64,000 nt of DNA from Phalacrocorax aristotelis (GCF_949628215.1 NC_134280.1:45968621-46032620), one strand, 5' to 3'; shown: positions 40,276-54,439, numbered from the stretch's first letter. Program-made: numbers and translations. Notes: generated by a model from the sequence alone, not told the origin.

Positions 40276-42191
40276 AGCTATGGGAGGGGAGTACAGTTGC
40301 TGGGTAAATCCACAGATCCCCAGACTGCTCTGAGAAAGAGCGCAAGTGCTAGCACACAGCTGTGGTTGCATGAGGCCATCGAATTCCTCATACACCTTGT
40401 CCTGGGGTCAGATATGTGCAATGACAGCCTTTCCCTGCAGCCCTTGCCCAGGGCCCCTCTGCACACAGCAGCTGCAGGCATCTCCGTGTGGGGGACAGTG
40501 CAGGGAGCAGGCTGGGAAGAGTCCCAAGGCTGCATGAGGTGATGCTGCCTCATCTCCAGCCACCTCAGGTCCTCTTTGCCTTGTAGAGGAAGCAGGAGAC
40601 ACCAGAACTTGCCTGTTTTGTCTGAACCAATACGCATCCCGTGGTTTTCCCCAAAGTGCTCTTACCTGCACATTGCTGTTAAGTAAGAACTTCTTCACAA
40701 GGCTGAATCTCTTCCAAGCTTTTCAGTGACCTTGTAGTGCTAGGAATAATTTTGGAACATTCTTTTACCCCACTGAATTATCACCAGGGAAAAGCTGAAG
40801 ATCATCTGACCATTTTACCCACACAGCATGGCTGTCCAGGCTCAGCTTGAGCTAGGGCAGCCATCTCCGAGCTTTGCAAGGGAACACCAGGATTTTGCTC
40901 CCATAAAAATGTGTGTCACCCTGTCCTCCCTCCTCATGCTCAGTGTTAGGGGATCTTGTAGTTCAAGGTCCAGGAATATTTAGTGGTCTTGGAAAAGGCT
41001 CCAAATAAGCTACATCCAAATGTCAAGTTTCAGGTTAACAAGGCCTACCAATATTTCTACAGTGCCTAGACTGCCATATGCTACATAAATGATGTACCAT
41101 TGCTAGATCAAATGTAACATATATTTATTGGAATAAGAAAAGACCAGTAGTACTGTCTCTTTTCTCTCCTCAGAAATGCTAAGAGATGCCTGCCTTGGTG
41201 CTCATGGGAAACCAGCATGCATTTAAGCACACCATGTGTAAGACCAGGGCCTCTCCCATCACTAACAGCCAGCACTTATGTCCCAGCCTAAACATTCAGC
41301 TGAGCCATCAGACATGATGGCTTAGGTGCTAAAAGTGATGCTGATCACTGAACCAGACAGGATCATGCTGACCAGTTGGAGGTGTACATCACCCCCACCA
41401 TGCACCCCAGAAGACACTGAGGGTCCTGGGCCACCCAGGAACTGGTGGCAGGAGGCAGTTTCTCCAGCAGATTTTGTGTAGGCAGCTGAGCGTGGTGCCA
41501 AGTGCATTTTCCCAGGTACATTGGGGAGCGTGATGCTTCCCATGGTCAGCAGGCAGTCCTGTGAAGGGTTGCTGCCCGAACAGCCCGGTAACGTTACTGA
41601 CAAGGCAAATTAGGACCAGGCAGAATGGAGGAACGGGCAGTGGGGTAGGCGGGCACATGAGGATGGGCTGGCCATGGCCTGCTGGTACTGAAGGCAGGAG
41701 GGCTGTAGCCATTCAAGAGCTTTGCTGCATTCCTGACCGAAGGTAAAGGGTAGCTTTTTCTCACAGACTTCCATGGGGCCAGGATTTCACCCGAGCTGTT
41801 TAACAGCCCAGAGGATTTAGTGCTGTACCCCTTGTCTTGTTAGATATAGAGGAATCTCCTGGCAGCAGACTTGGCATTTACAGAGGCTTGGCCCCTGCTT
41901 TCTCTCACCTTAAAATCCACGTGCAAAGCACATGTTGGACTCACTCAGTATATTTTAAATGCCACCGCGCATGCCTGGTCCTGAGCCTGCCTCAAAGCAT
42001 CGCTATGCGAGGGGGGATGTGGTTCCCTGGAGTCCTCTGCAGCAGGGCTTCCTTCCCACTGCCTGCCCCTCAAAAGCTTCTGAATGCAGCTATTCAGGCA
42101 GTTTTTAAGTTACGTGCATCTGTATTTACACTCATTTTTAAATTAATTTAATTTTTTTAAAAGTAGCTGTTAAATTAAGAAGAAAAACTGT

Positions 42192-42230
42192 ATAAATATA
42201 TATATATACTTTTTTATATATATATGTATC
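42192..42230. repeat. TA-rich repeat with hairpin potential
   Basis: Two TATATATA blocks separated by a short T-rich spacer can pair with each other. The region lies in the presumed ALX4 3' UTR. Confidence 0.7.
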
Positions 42231-42309
42231 TTAATCTAGCCAACCTGCGGCTACTGCATTTCTTCAGGGTCACAAGGTCCATTCTTGCAATCTCAAGTTA
42301 CCATGATGA

Positions 42310-42380
42310 TGCCTTTTTTAATTATTAATATTATTAATTCCTTTCAACCCTATTTATGACTTTCTTCTCTATTTATTTCT
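42310..42380 (+). promoter_or_regulatory. AU-rich element in the presumed ALX4 3' UTR
   Basis: An AT-rich block with two ATTTA pentamers (42352-42356 and 42371-42375) plus ATTATTAAT runs. Such elements often shorten mRNA half-life. The function is inferred from the motif, and only holds if the long 3' UTR is used. Confidence 0.35.
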
Positions 42381-44211
42381 TACTTAGTATTTTACGCCTG
42401 TCCATACATTGAGTTGCGATTTCCTGGCTTGCACTTGCCTTCGAAGCTGCAAGCTTCATCCCCAGCCACTGCCAAATGGTCTCATAAGCGCTGGCTGCCC
42501 CAACACCCACCATGCTAGTGCCCATGGTGGCAACCTCTGTGGGTGCAGCACCCGGCTAGCTGGGCTCTCTCAGCTTCCCTCTCCTGCCTCATGGAGGTAG
42601 CAAAATGTTCCTCCTGAGCAGTCCTGGCCATGCAGCAGGTAGCCTACAAGGGGGCTGCCTTACGTTGCCCATGGTTAGAAACACCAGAGAGATGTCCCAG
42701 AGCTTTGAGAGTAGGAGACAAATGGTGAGAGTAGCACAGGTTCCCAGCACTCGCTTACGGGTCGTCAGGTGCCACGTGCTACCAAGTACTCAGAGGCACT
42801 TCTCGCCTACAAGCAACAGTTAGTTGTTTGGTAGCAACTGCAAACCAGTGGTGACCTAGGCTTGGGGTTTGCTAGGCCCTCTGGTGTCCAGGCTCTAAGG
42901 GCTGCTGTGCCTGAACAAGCTCACGAGGAGTGAGACAGGGGCCAGGTCAGCCCACTGCCAGTGCTGCCGCCTGCCCGCGCTCCTAGCAGGCTCTCCAGCC
43001 AGCAGCTGGGCTCCCGCTGCCTCCTCTTGAACATGCTACTTAGTTCGGGTCTCACCGGTGTAGCATCTACCTGGGTACAGCCCACAGGAAAGAGGACCAA
43101 GACAGCAAGGTGAAGGAGAACCAGCTGCCTTCTCGTTGAGAGACCACGGCAGCGTGCGAGCAAGCACACGTCCCTGCCAGAGCACACATCCCTGCTGGAA
43201 TGTGCCTGGCTGGAGCCATGAGCATGGGCAGGGTGTTAGGGGAAGGCCATGCACAGGGACAGCATGTCACACGTGAGGTCACGGAGCTGCAGCACACATG
43301 GCTTTACCTGCCCCATCAGCCATGCAGCTGCAGTGCCAACCTAGGCCATGTAGCCAGTGTGCTGCCCGAGTAGGGCTACCAGCTGGGTTTCTCTGGCAGT
43401 GGAGGTGCTTCAGGGAGGTGAGGCACGTTTTCCTGTTTCCCAGAGTACACCCAGACAGGGCACATGTTGTAAAACACTCTCCAAAGGCAAAAAGGTAGTT
43501 CCCTGAAAAATGTTTCAAAAATAATCAAGCAGAGGCAGAGCCTGACCCCGTGTTTATTTCACTGCTCTGACTGACACAGCAAAAAGCAAACAGACCAAAG
43601 GAGAAATTAAACCCAAATGGGAAAGGGGGGCAGAATTGGATGGAAAGTCGCTGAGCAGCTTCCTGAAAGGAGCTGGGAGGAGGCAATGGAGCGGCCTTGC
43701 ACCCCATTAACTCTTTGCTGGTTACACGGTTCCCCACTCCTCCCACATAGCGAGGTAGGTAGGTAGAACTAGGACTTTTATACTACTGATTTTGAAGGAC
43801 AGTTTTCAATGTATAATAATATATCAGTTTAGGTGTGCAGTGTTTGAAAGAGAGACTGGGAGAAAGAAAGAAAGAAAACAAACCTCAATCAATATTATTG
43901 GTTTTTTGTTGTAAAATATTGTAACCTTGTATAAATGCAAACTTTTTTTTTTCCTTTAGCTTAACAGCCTGGGGTAGAACATATTAAAAAATAATAAAAA
44001 AACTTTTTAAAAAGTTCAGGAAAAAAAAATCATTAAAAATTTTGCCATGTGAGGTTTGTGCCATGCAATGTTCTTGCCTATGCAGCCATGTATTACGAGT
44101 TCATTACAGTGGAATATTAAAAAAGAACAAACAGTCTTGCAGCTTGGTTCTTTTTACCTTTTTTGAAGTAAGTTATTGCACTTGCAGCTTTTTTGTGGTT
44201 TTTTTTTGTGG

Positions 44212-44236
44212 TTTTTTTTTTTTTTGGGGGGGGGGG
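44212..44236 (+). repeat. T14-G11 junction tract
   Basis: Fourteen Ts run directly into eleven Gs near the distal end of the presumed ALX4 3' UTR. Homopolymer lengths may be affected by assembly error. Confidence 0.85.
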
Positions 44237-44378
44237 ACACACATGGGGAGGGGACTGGTATTTCTGGGCACTAGTTTTTATTTTCCAGTTTTTGAAAGGA
44301 GTGATATTGCTGGGAAGTACCCTGCTTCCCAGCTGCCCCAGCCAAGGAGGCACAAACACTGCTGTTGTTTTGGTTTGC

Positions 44379-44384
44379 AATAAA
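44379..44384 (+). terminator. ALX4: Distal ALX4 poly(A) signal candidate
   Basis: AATAAA followed about 35 nt later by a GT-rich stretch (ctggctggtttgttc), the usual arrangement of signal and downstream element. It lies about 5 kb after the ALX4 stop and is the best candidate for the main mRNA end. Confidence 0.5.
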
Positions 44385-44400
44385 CTCCTCTTCTCTCCTC

Positions 44401-47400
44401 CCAACTGCAATCTGGCTGGTTTGTTCCCAACTCATGACAGATGAAATGTGATCAGAGGGGCCTCCAAAATCTCATGTTAATTGAAGTTGGCAAAAAATAC
44501 TAACAGTGCCCTTTTGAACTGCTGACACAGTGCAGAATGGATTAGCCAGGGGTAGATTAACAACAGGTGGCAGCTCACGGGCCCACTGCCTCTCCCCATA
44601 CAAAGAGATGGTTAACAGTCAGCAGCCAGGCACAGGAACACCCTACCAGCCACCTCCCAGCTAAGGAGGGCCTCTCTGCCTCCAAGAGCATCACCACTAG
44701 CCAAGCCAGAGGGCACCGTGGGCACACAGAAAAGAGGAGGATGGTCTCCCTTGCTTCCTGCTCAGAAGCTGCTGCTTCCAGTGGAGCTTAAGCCCTGCAG
44801 GGCCCTATGGGTCTCCCAGACCTTCCCAAGCAGTCTGTAACAAGGCTGACACAGGAAGAAGTGACTTGGCAACAAAATGCTGAGAAGCCTCAGCCACCCA
44901 GCTGCCAGTGCTACGGCACCATTGCTTTAACATGGCACAGCCATGCTCAAGGCATCATGGCACAAGGTCTCCTGAAGTCCAGTGAGAAGACACCCAGGCC
45001 TGGCAGTGGGGGGACCTTCCCCCCTGCAAGCACTCCTTTCTCCTTTGTTCCCACTGGTCAAGTCCCACTCCTTCCCCTCCCAGCTCCACTTTGGTAGAGA
45101 CCTCCAAGCCTTACCCACCCTCTTCTCCACTGTGGTTCTGCCAGGTTCCCCAGAGGCGCCTTCCGGCAGTCAGATGCTGCTCACTGGGCTGCAAGGCAGA
45201 CCAAGGCCTCTGGGCTTAACTTCTCCCCACACCAAGGGGAGGGCTTGTCTCAGCCCCATGGGTTCCCAGTGCATGTCCCTCATCCCATCCCAACATGGGA
45301 AAAAATAGGTTCTGGGAGGGCCTTTTCTGCTGCTTTTGCTCCATGAAACTGCTTTTCCTGCTGAGTCCATAGAACCACTGGCACCAGTAAGAGCCCAAGA
45401 TGCACTTAGATGCTGGGTGAACCAGAACGTGCTCTCTGTGTTCTGGCAGAGCTAAGTTGCCTAAGAGCTGCCAATGACCCACCAAGACCTGCAGAGCCCC
45501 TTCTGGCCTTTCCATCAGTTGGCTGGGAGCATCAGCTCGGTTCAGATGGAGCATGGCTGTTTTCCATCTTGCAAAGAAATGGATAATGCAGGTGCTGTTG
45601 CAAGCTTATCCATTCCTCTCACTTGTAGGAGAAAAATTCCTTCCCTCCCCAAGCACTCAAAGCCAGATTCTCCAGATGTTGGCAAAGCTCAAGCTGTTGA
45701 GAGCCTAAAGCCAGTTTCAGTAACATCCTAGTTATATGGATTTAAATCAGAAATTGCTCCTGCCCTGAACATTGCCAAAGAGCTAAAAAGTGTCTTTATA
45801 AACTCTAGAGAGGGGCAGGACCCACATTAGAAATGTGCATTCTTTTTCTGAAGCTGTACTTTCCTACTGGCATTACAGGAGTTGTTTAAAACACATGGTA
45901 AAATTTCTCTCTAGGAGGTGTGGCTACAGCACCTAGGTGAACAGAGTCCTCTGCTGGCAAATACAACTTTGAGGCAGGGCAAAGTTCAGGCAGCTTTAAT
46001 GAAAAACAATTTTTTCTTCCTGTAAACTAAACAGATTTGCCTTTTTTCTTCCTCTTTTTAAAAGCAGGTTATTAACCTTTAAGCAGATGGATGTACAATA
46101 ATCTTCTCATTGGCAAGGGAGGTAACAGCCACGCAAGGTGCATCTACTTACAGCCAGCTGGAGCCCACATGTAAAGGTGTTGCATTTAAGCTGAGACAAA
46201 CAAGTGTTTATTATTTGTGAAAGGATCTTCCACTTTCTCTTGCTTTTCAGTTCGTAACTTACTTATGGCACAAAGACAGATGCTCCAAGTTAGCAATCTG
46301 CTCCTTCGCTGCAGCCTTGCTGGATCTCATTTTACGGTCCTTTCTTCTTCAAACTTTTTCCTCTGCCTATTTGTATGAAGTGTGGCAAAGGGGCTATTGT
46401 TCCCATCAATCTTTGGCTGAAGGCACCCAGCACTAACTGCACCAAGCACACAGCTGAGACCTGGCCCTCCCTTCGAAAGAAAGGTTTTGCAGAAGGAGGA
46501 CCTGGAAGTTTTCAAATGGCCAGACCAGCAGGTAAGAAACTGGTTTTCTTCAGTGTACGGCTATACAGACATGCAGAAGGGAACACAGAACCTTTGGCCT
46601 GAAACCTCAGGTATTTTTCCAAGGGACTACAGGCTTACCGACTGGACGAGCATGAGATGTTCACACTGGGCAGGTAGGTATCCTTAAGTGGCACTTTTCA
46701 GTCAGTCCCAAGCTTTGGCTTTTAGTTTTAAAGGTTCCCATTGTTGCACAGCATGATGGGGGGCGCCGGAGAGCTAAGCTTCATCCTTAAAAGCACAGCA
46801 TACAACATCAACCACATCTCATAATCACACATGGAAAACCTAATGCGGGTCTGTATATCCCAACTTCTTCACATTTCATTGGTCAAATGGTCCAGCTGTC
46901 ACCTTTTTCCAGTCTCCTGCCAACTAAAATTTAGGAAAAATCCAACAGATTTGACTTAGTAATTAAATTGATATTTTATTTTTCTTCCGACTGTAGAAAT
47001 AGTCGCAACATGGATTATTTCTTTTTGTAGACACCTGGTTCTCCCCTTGCCCATCTTGTTGTCTTCCCCACTGCATACAGTCTGGTACTAAGTACTGATT
47101 CAAGTTCATAGACCTAATGGAACCATGACCAAGTTGCATTGATCTCAGTCCACAGTTACTGCAGAGTTGTCATGCCTGTCTGGAGTGGGAGCACTTCCTA
47201 TTTATGCAAGTAAACAGGCATTTCGATGAGTAAAGAAAATCTGAAGAATTACTGGATCCTTTTCCAGATAAATGAAGACAGCAAACAGGCAACCTTGCAG
47301 GGAGAACCTTTGAGCTCTGCTGTCTTTAGTCGGAAAACTCTCTGCGTGCTGCTAGCTCCATGCCACCCCACTTAATTGCCTCAATTGTTGCTGTTATCCT

Positions 47401-49620
47401 TTAATGGGAAACATAACCCTCTTTCAAAGCAACCACAAGAAGCTGCAGAAAGGGGAATCCTGAAGATCAGCAGAGGTGGGACTGCCTTACAGCCATTTCC
47501 ATCAGGCTGAAATTACGCAGAAAGCACCAGGAATGTCTCTAAATGGCTTCAAGCCAGGGCAGGCTGAAGCATGCTGACACTGAAAGTCAAGGCTATTGGT
47601 CCTCTGCCTTGGTATTGAGCTACCCAACTCCAAACAAACAACAGTTCTGACAAAGTGTGGTCATTCTGCTAAAACGCAGGCTTGGGGTACTGGTGTTCAA
47701 TCCTGGTTTTACCCACACAACTGCTAAGGCATTGGGTATATATCACAGCTTTTCTCCATTTGCTTACCTGCAGTAACAGCTAAGAGGCTGATCTTAAGCA
47801 GGACTGTGAAGCTCAATTTATTGTGCTCAAATGCAGCAGTGGCAAACATCATAGAAAGAACCCACAGAGTTGCACACGCACTCCTGACAGCATGAGATCC
47901 AACTGAAGGATCCACGACTCAACAGTAAAGCAAAAGTATTCTAGCTGATTTCTCTGTTAAGCAAATGCCATCTCTCTCTACATATCAAAGCTAACAAGAG
48001 GTTTGAAGCGATAACCTGCTTTTGGGATAACTCTCAGATTCTACAGGAAGATGCAAAGAATACTGTGTTTAGAGCTTTCTGGCAATTTTTGACATAAATG
48101 ATTTCTTTTGGCCTAAAAATTAAAAAGACAATATAGATGGACCATTTGCCTATTATTTGCTCTGCTCTTCCCAACTTTTCAGGACCAGACTGAAGTTCGC
48201 AATTGGACCAGTTCACTTACTAGTATATATTTCATCTGACACAACTCTGCAGAATGTTTTTTTATCTTGCTTTAAGTACATGGAGGAGACTATCCACGAT
48301 TGCAGGAAACACCCGTAGTTTACATTTCAGTTTACAAGAGAACGTGCTTAGCAGTAGCCCTAGTAAAATTTAAACATGCAAGTTTTTAAGAAGAATGATG
48401 AAAAAAATTCATACTCTGTCTGATCTTTGGCTAGGGAATTTAAAATCCAATTTCTCATCAGCACTGTCAATTTTAGTTTTTCCTTTCTGTGTTGTGCTGC
48501 AATCCTGTTACGACAGCAGCTTCCATGTGGAAGGGCTGGACAGAACACTTCGTTAAGCATTTTGAGATCTCTCCTGATCAAAAGGTGAGAAGTACCCACG
48601 GTACCAGAAACCGATTATGGAGGGCATTCATACTAAATCTTGATGGCGTTTTTTACACTAAAACTGCCCACCTAAATCCATTTTCATGCCTCTCAGTATA
48701 GCGTTTTTCCAGAGTGCTCAATACTTGCCAACACAACCTAAAATCAAAATGAGTCAGAAGCACTGAGCATCTCTTAAATCCCACCTTGCAATTATTTTGG
48801 TATCTGATCTCCAAGGCCCTTTAGTTTAAAAGGCCTGTGAATTGATAATTGACAGGGGTAAACTAGTTGCTGCAGTAAAGCAGATTTGAACTACACCAAC
48901 GGAAGAATGATGGGTGACAGGAGCTGGAGATGGCAGGAGAGAGTAATTTAGAACATTAGGGCTTGAACTGGCATGTCCTGTAATGAGATAGTGGAGCTGT
49001 GAGGAAGAAGAGAGTCAACTCATTGTAGGGAGAGTTGGTGATGCTAAAAATGTGTCCTTAAGACTCACCATGACTAGGAGGACAAGCACTGCAGCGCATC
49101 ACACCCCTTGCTATGCACAAACCGCAAGGTGCGCATGCACACACACTGCCTTTTTGCAGCACGCTCTGCAGGGACCACACTGCAGCACTTCTGGAATCAA
49201 AGAGCTGCCACCACACTGAATTCCACCATCTCAATAACTCAGCCAAATCTCTTTTCTCAAAAGCACAATTCTTCAACATTTGCTGTCTCTCTTCACAAAA
49301 AGAGAAGGGATCTGTTCCCTATTTCTCCAAGATAAATGCTACTGTCAAATCTTGGCAGAAAATTAGAGTAACAACTACTCTCTCCAAAAAGGTGACTGGG
49401 ATGAATTTGTGCAGAGCAAACTTCTACTTCAAAGACAACCATCCAACTCTAGTTATGGGAAAGACAAAATACTGACAGATCTTTCTAAAGTACAGTATGG
49501 ATATTGAAGTTTAACACAGATATATGTAGAGAAACAGCCTGTCACTACAATTCTCCCTTCTAAATGCATCCGTGTTTCCTTGTGCTGTTCCAGAAGAGAA
49601 ATACAACAAACACTCCTTGG
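44401..49620. other. Intergenic region between ALX4 and EXT2
   Basis: No coding sequence is recognised on either strand; ORFs are short and without family motifs. One MIR-like fragment is listed separately. This is the convergent gap between the two 3' ends. Its right boundary depends on which EXT2 poly(A) site is used. Confidence 0.6.
47680..47785 (+). mobile_element. MIR-like SINE fragment
   Basis: Reads ACTGGTGTTCAATCCTGG, then TTTTACC, then a later TTCTCCATTTGC and ACCTGCAGTAA. This follows the MIR order: tRNA-like B box, then the tctgtgcctcagtttcctcatctgtaa segment. The fragment is old and diverged. Confidence 0.45.
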
Positions 49621-51038
49621 ATTTACTTTTTAATGTATTAATATTAACCTTTTTTTGATAAAATATATACAATAATTATCTTAAAGATTGACAACAAACC
49701 CATTCTAAACCAGACATACAGCTTGTCTTTACAGATTTTGCACCAAGAACATCACAATTATAAACGTAGGCTGTTCTACTACTTTTCTTACAGTCAATTG
49801 CTCGATTTTCTTCATAGCACATAACAGAGACAAATTATCATCTAAATGAGATGGGTCTGTAAAAACAACTGTAAAACATCAAAGGACACCACACAACTGA
49901 TACAGGCCACTGGACATTTTGTGGAAGGAGAATCCACTCAGACACTTTGGGATGCAGTCACAAGGACCTGTTGCTGCCTTTTACTGACCTGAGACTACAG
50001 ATCAGTTTAGGAGGGCTGGATAGGCTGTCTTCACCTAAAAAGATTCCACCAACTATTTGGAATCCTCGATGTCTTTTAAGACTCTGTGCAATAATCCTGG
50101 CTTACTGAGAAAGAACCAAGAAATCACAGCATCTTCAGAACTCTGTGCAAGGAAGTTGTTACGAACTCAATTGTACTGCTAAGGCCTGCCAAGATGAGAT
50201 CAGCCCCAAAAGAACGGTCAAAACTGAACTGACTACTACACTGTCACAGGTACCCTTTTAAAGCAACCTCTTCATGGGAAATACGCTGGTATTTTCTGAT
50301 GCTCAAGCACCAGGACATAAATCAACAGGAAGATTCAGAAAGAAAGTTCATGTGAATGAACCTGAGAGGTTGCAAAAGAGAAGTAGTGAGCAACAAACCT
50401 TCCTCTGTCTCGTGATACCCGCTGTGCAGACAGCAGTTGTCACTGCAACAGCTTCCTAGCTCCCCAATACCCCCAACCCACAGCAACTTAGGAATGAAAC
50501 AGAGACTGCAGCAAAAGACATTTCCTAGTAATTAAATGTTCCCAGAGAATCAGATGATACAGTTTACAGGCACATCCCAGGGGAGTTATGAAGTGAAGCA
50601 TCCCCTCAGAGCTATTGTTCCAATATGATTTTCATTCACAGCACATCCACTGCATTGGGCAATAAGATAAGTCTTAGTGGGGGTGAGACAAATAGGAGCA
50701 GATGTTTCCTGTTTCTAGCCTGACTTTCATTTGGTTTCTGTCATTGCTGCCTATCCAGCTTAGGAGAGGGGGTGAACCGTGATGCCTAACACTTGTCCTA
50801 TTGTTTGGGGTTTGGCAAAATCTGAGGAATAAGGTTGCTCACAGCATAACAGAAAAACAGCCCATCAAGTAGGATGTCTCTGTAACTGGCAGCAACGGAG
50901 GTTGCAAAAGACACTCAAATCACCCACAGTGATATCAGTCAGTTACCAAATCTGGTAACAAACACTTTATCAGTGAAGCTGAAACAGAGATTCCTTTCTC
51001 AGCCTAACTAGGGATCATCTTTAACATCGAAGGGCAAT

Positions 51039-51044
51039 TTTATT
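51039..51044 (-). terminator. EXT2: EXT2 poly(A) signal candidate, distal
   Basis: AATAAA on the - strand, about 1.23 kb past the EXT2 stop. Which of the candidate sites is used cannot be decided from sequence alone. Confidence 0.35.
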
Positions 51045-51987
51045 TCTCGTTTTGCTGCACTTAATTTTCTAATCCAAGTTAATTTCAGTACTGGGAAATA
51101 ATTCTGATGCTTGTGAGAAATGTAAAGATTCTCCAAAAGCCTTCCCAAGCTGTATGTTTCAGTGGCAGCCTGTGGCAATGGGTTCCTTAGTTAAATTACA
51201 AGCTAAGACTCCGCACCTTTTCCAACAATGGTAATCTATAGGAGTTTGTAAGTGTGCGTTAATAGTGTTTTGCATGTGCACGAATCCCTGCACATTGAAG
51301 CCGTAACTGGGAATTTCTGTAAATTGAAGTGTTTTATGAATCAGTACTAGAACCTGCTGCTTGCCGAAGAGGATTCAGATGTGAAAAGTTTACTTCACAG
51401 CTGTTGTTCCAATGTATGGCCACAATGTAAAACTGTACCCTGACTGCTCTGCTTTGATAATGAAAAGCAAAAATAAAGCCTGAAAGGTACATCATTTTTT
51501 TTTTTTTTACAGTACAACTAATTTTGACACAGAGTCAGAGCCTCTTGCACGGACACAGCAGAAAACCTGAGATTTATGCAGGAAAAAGTGCAGCAATTGG
51601 ACTTCTGTCCTGCAGGGGTCTGCCTGGAAGGAGACCATCCTCCCAGCTGCTGTGTGTCTCAATTCATATCAAAATAATTTCAGTAAAACAAAATGCTTTG
51701 CCCTTTAAACCACATGACAACAGATTTTTCTTGCTGATGATGTAAAAAAATAAACATTTGTCTCATTAGGCAGAAAAAAAAGTGTTTGTTACACAGTTAG
51801 TTAGGCCAACAATTAAGCTCAAAAGACAGAGGCCCACCAACCATAGAGGCAGTAAGCTCCTCCCAAAAGAGAGCAGCCTTACAGACAGTTGCTTTGAATG
51901 GATGGATGCTTACAAACCAGAGAACTGCAAGACATTTGATAGAAGAGGTCAGTCATGCCAGTCAGACCACAGAGAGCGAGATTCTGG

Positions 51988-51993
51988 TTTATT
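51988..51993 (-). terminator. EXT2: EXT2 poly(A) signal candidate, proximal
   Basis: AATAAA on the - strand (TTTATT on +), about 280 nt past the EXT2 stop. Confidence 0.3.
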
Positions 51994-52271
51994 CTTCCAG
52001 ATGCATAGCCTCCTTTGGAGAAAAGCATGTGTTTGACGTTTCTGGGAGGACCCCTGAATAGATTCAATCCTCTGTTAGCAACAGAGAAGCAGTTGTTCAG
52101 CTTTCCATTACATCTTTGTGCAATGTAAAGGGAAGACAACATACCAGAATACAACATTAATTCCCACCTCCCTCAGAGGTAACCCATTCGTGATTTTTTT
52201 CTTCAGGGCCTTGTATTCCTCATGGCACCTTACTGGCTGTCATTTTGATCACTCAGGTTTCTTAGTTGCCT

Positions 52272-52532
<261 letters not shown>

Positions 52533-54439
52533 CTACTAGTAAATAAAAAGAGAGCCTCACTGCAGAGAGAACTGAAAAGAAACTGGTGTTCTTTGATTTA
52601 TCCATTTAATCACAGAGACGAGAGCAAGGGGATGCTGGCAGCAGCACATGTGCACACGGAGGTCAAAGCTTCCCTTCTCCCTCCCCCTAGAATTCCAGTC
52701 ATTCTTAAAGCAATGTACATGCTGTAAACTAGAACAGATTAACTGCCAACATGTCTCTTAAAGGGCCACTGTTGGGTCAATTTGTCTCATAATGAAGGAT
52801 TTGAAAAAAACAAGCCTTTGTGAAAATGGAGTTAAAAAAAAAATTCTGAGTTTTTTCAGGCTTCTTCAGAAGCTCTATCTTTTCCCACAAAAATAAACAT
52901 GCCTCAGTGCATAGGCAGCACTGATCGGACTGTAAATTAAAAATTAAGCTAAAATAAAAACTATAAATGAAATTAACTAGTTTATTTTGTCTAAATAAAG
53001 AGATATTGAGCAGTAAGGCATCACATTAGCACAAAAAAAGATCAGACCATTGATGACTTTCAGTTTCAATAATCTCAGGTGTCAGTAATACTGTGGAAGG
53101 GAACAGCCATGTGCTTCAGAAAACAAGCAGATGTTTACCCTTACATCCCTTCTTTAACTCTTTCACTGAAAGGCATAGTACCTGTGGCAGCAAGGCAGGG
53201 AAAACTTAACTCATTTCACCTCAGCCAGTGCTCAGCTTAGCTGTGTACTTTATAAAACAGCTTTTAAGAACTTCAGAGACCAAGAATGGTGACAACAGTC
53301 CCCAACACCTAACACAAGACAGCAAAAGAAAACAGGTTACTTTTTTTGTTTTCCTTTTTGAACGGCAAAAGAAAAGACATGAGTACTTTGACTCAGCTAC
53401 AGGCTGACGTGCTGCAGGCAGTCCCAGAGCAGGTCTCTTGCTCTCCAACCACTGCACCCTCTCCCGACCCCTTCAAAGCATTAGGGGGTCACTATGGCTC
53501 CAGGATAATTTTCTGCAACAGACCCGGTCAATCACACCAACTAAGTGTGACAGTTTTGTGATGGGGACTGCTCAACACTGCCCAAACACTCTTTTGAAGT
53601 GGATGGGACAGCATGACTGGTTTTCAAAATTAATTCCTCAGCCTCTGAGCCATCCCACGGCTCCCTCCTTAACTAGCATAAATGACTGGAAAACACAAAG
53701 CTGAGGTTGTTAGAGTGCTACATCTCTACATAGCTGTTCCAAGCGATAATGGTCATATTTCAGGCCATTTTCTGGCCTGAGAAAAGTGTCAGAAAATTAC
53801 TTCATATGGGTGATACTTGAATAAAATATTTATACAGGTAAATGCATATATTTCACCTTCTGCTACCTTCTCATCCCCTCATGTTCCTATCTCCAGATTC
53901 AAATCTTTGGACTAGGAAACAAATGAAAAGGAAGTCAGAGCATAAGAAGCAGCTGCATGCAGTGGGAAGCAACCTCTAGACCTTGCACAAGCAGGATTTG
54001 CTCCAGGGTAGCACTGATCTGAAACAGCAATGGACCCATCAGTCAGGACTGAAGTAAAGAGACCCAAGTAGCTTTCCAACGTCTGCAATAACAAGGTGAA
54101 CCATCGGGAGGGTGAGCTTTGGGCCCTGGGCACAGAAAGGTCATGGTAACATGGAGAACAGGAACTGAGTGTTTTCTCCAGAAACACTGAGCAGTTTCTG
54201 TTGCCTCCACATGATGCCCAATGTGAGATACTTCAAAGACATCTGACTTTCAGATAAGGTCAGACTTCTAAATTGTCTGTTACTTGTGAGAAATGTGGCT
54301 AACTGTGATCCAAGCCGTGTGTATTGGAGAAGTCTCGTGGCAGGACACAAACTTCACAGGCAAGGAGGCAGATGCACCAGGAGAGGTGCATGTGAGAATT
54401 TTGCACAGCTGCTGGCCCTCATGATTTCAGGAATACAAG

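Larger units (their letters stand above)
39327..44400 (+). other. ALX4: Probable long 3' UTR of ALX4
   Basis: No coding gene is visible between the ALX4 stop and about 44.4 kb. Two + strand AATAAA signals suggest a short and a long 3' UTR: 39381, only 55 nt after the stop, and 44379. AT-rich stretches with ATTTA pentamers (42352 and 42371), TA-repeat hairpins (42192-42230) and A/T-rich tracts (43,900-44,030) resemble 3' UTR sequence. Mammalian ALX4 mRNAs carry a several-kb 3' UTR, which fits the distal site. The exact end is inference. Confidence 0.55.
51033..52271 (-). other. EXT2: EXT2 3' UTR (extent uncertain)
   Basis: Sequence downstream of the EXT2 stop on the - strand. Candidate poly(A) signals read as TTTATT on the + strand at 51988-51993 (about 280 nt after the stop) and 51039-51044 (about 1.23 kb after). 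An ATTAAA variant is at 49629-49634 (about 2.6 kb after). No other gene is seen here. The boundary shown uses the second signal and is inference. Confidence 0.45.

Noticed and set aside
46487..46687. Short ORF containing a QQVRNWF string that recalls a homeodomain recognition helix
   Set aside because: The required W-F-x-N-x-R pattern and the other helices are absent; chance similarity.
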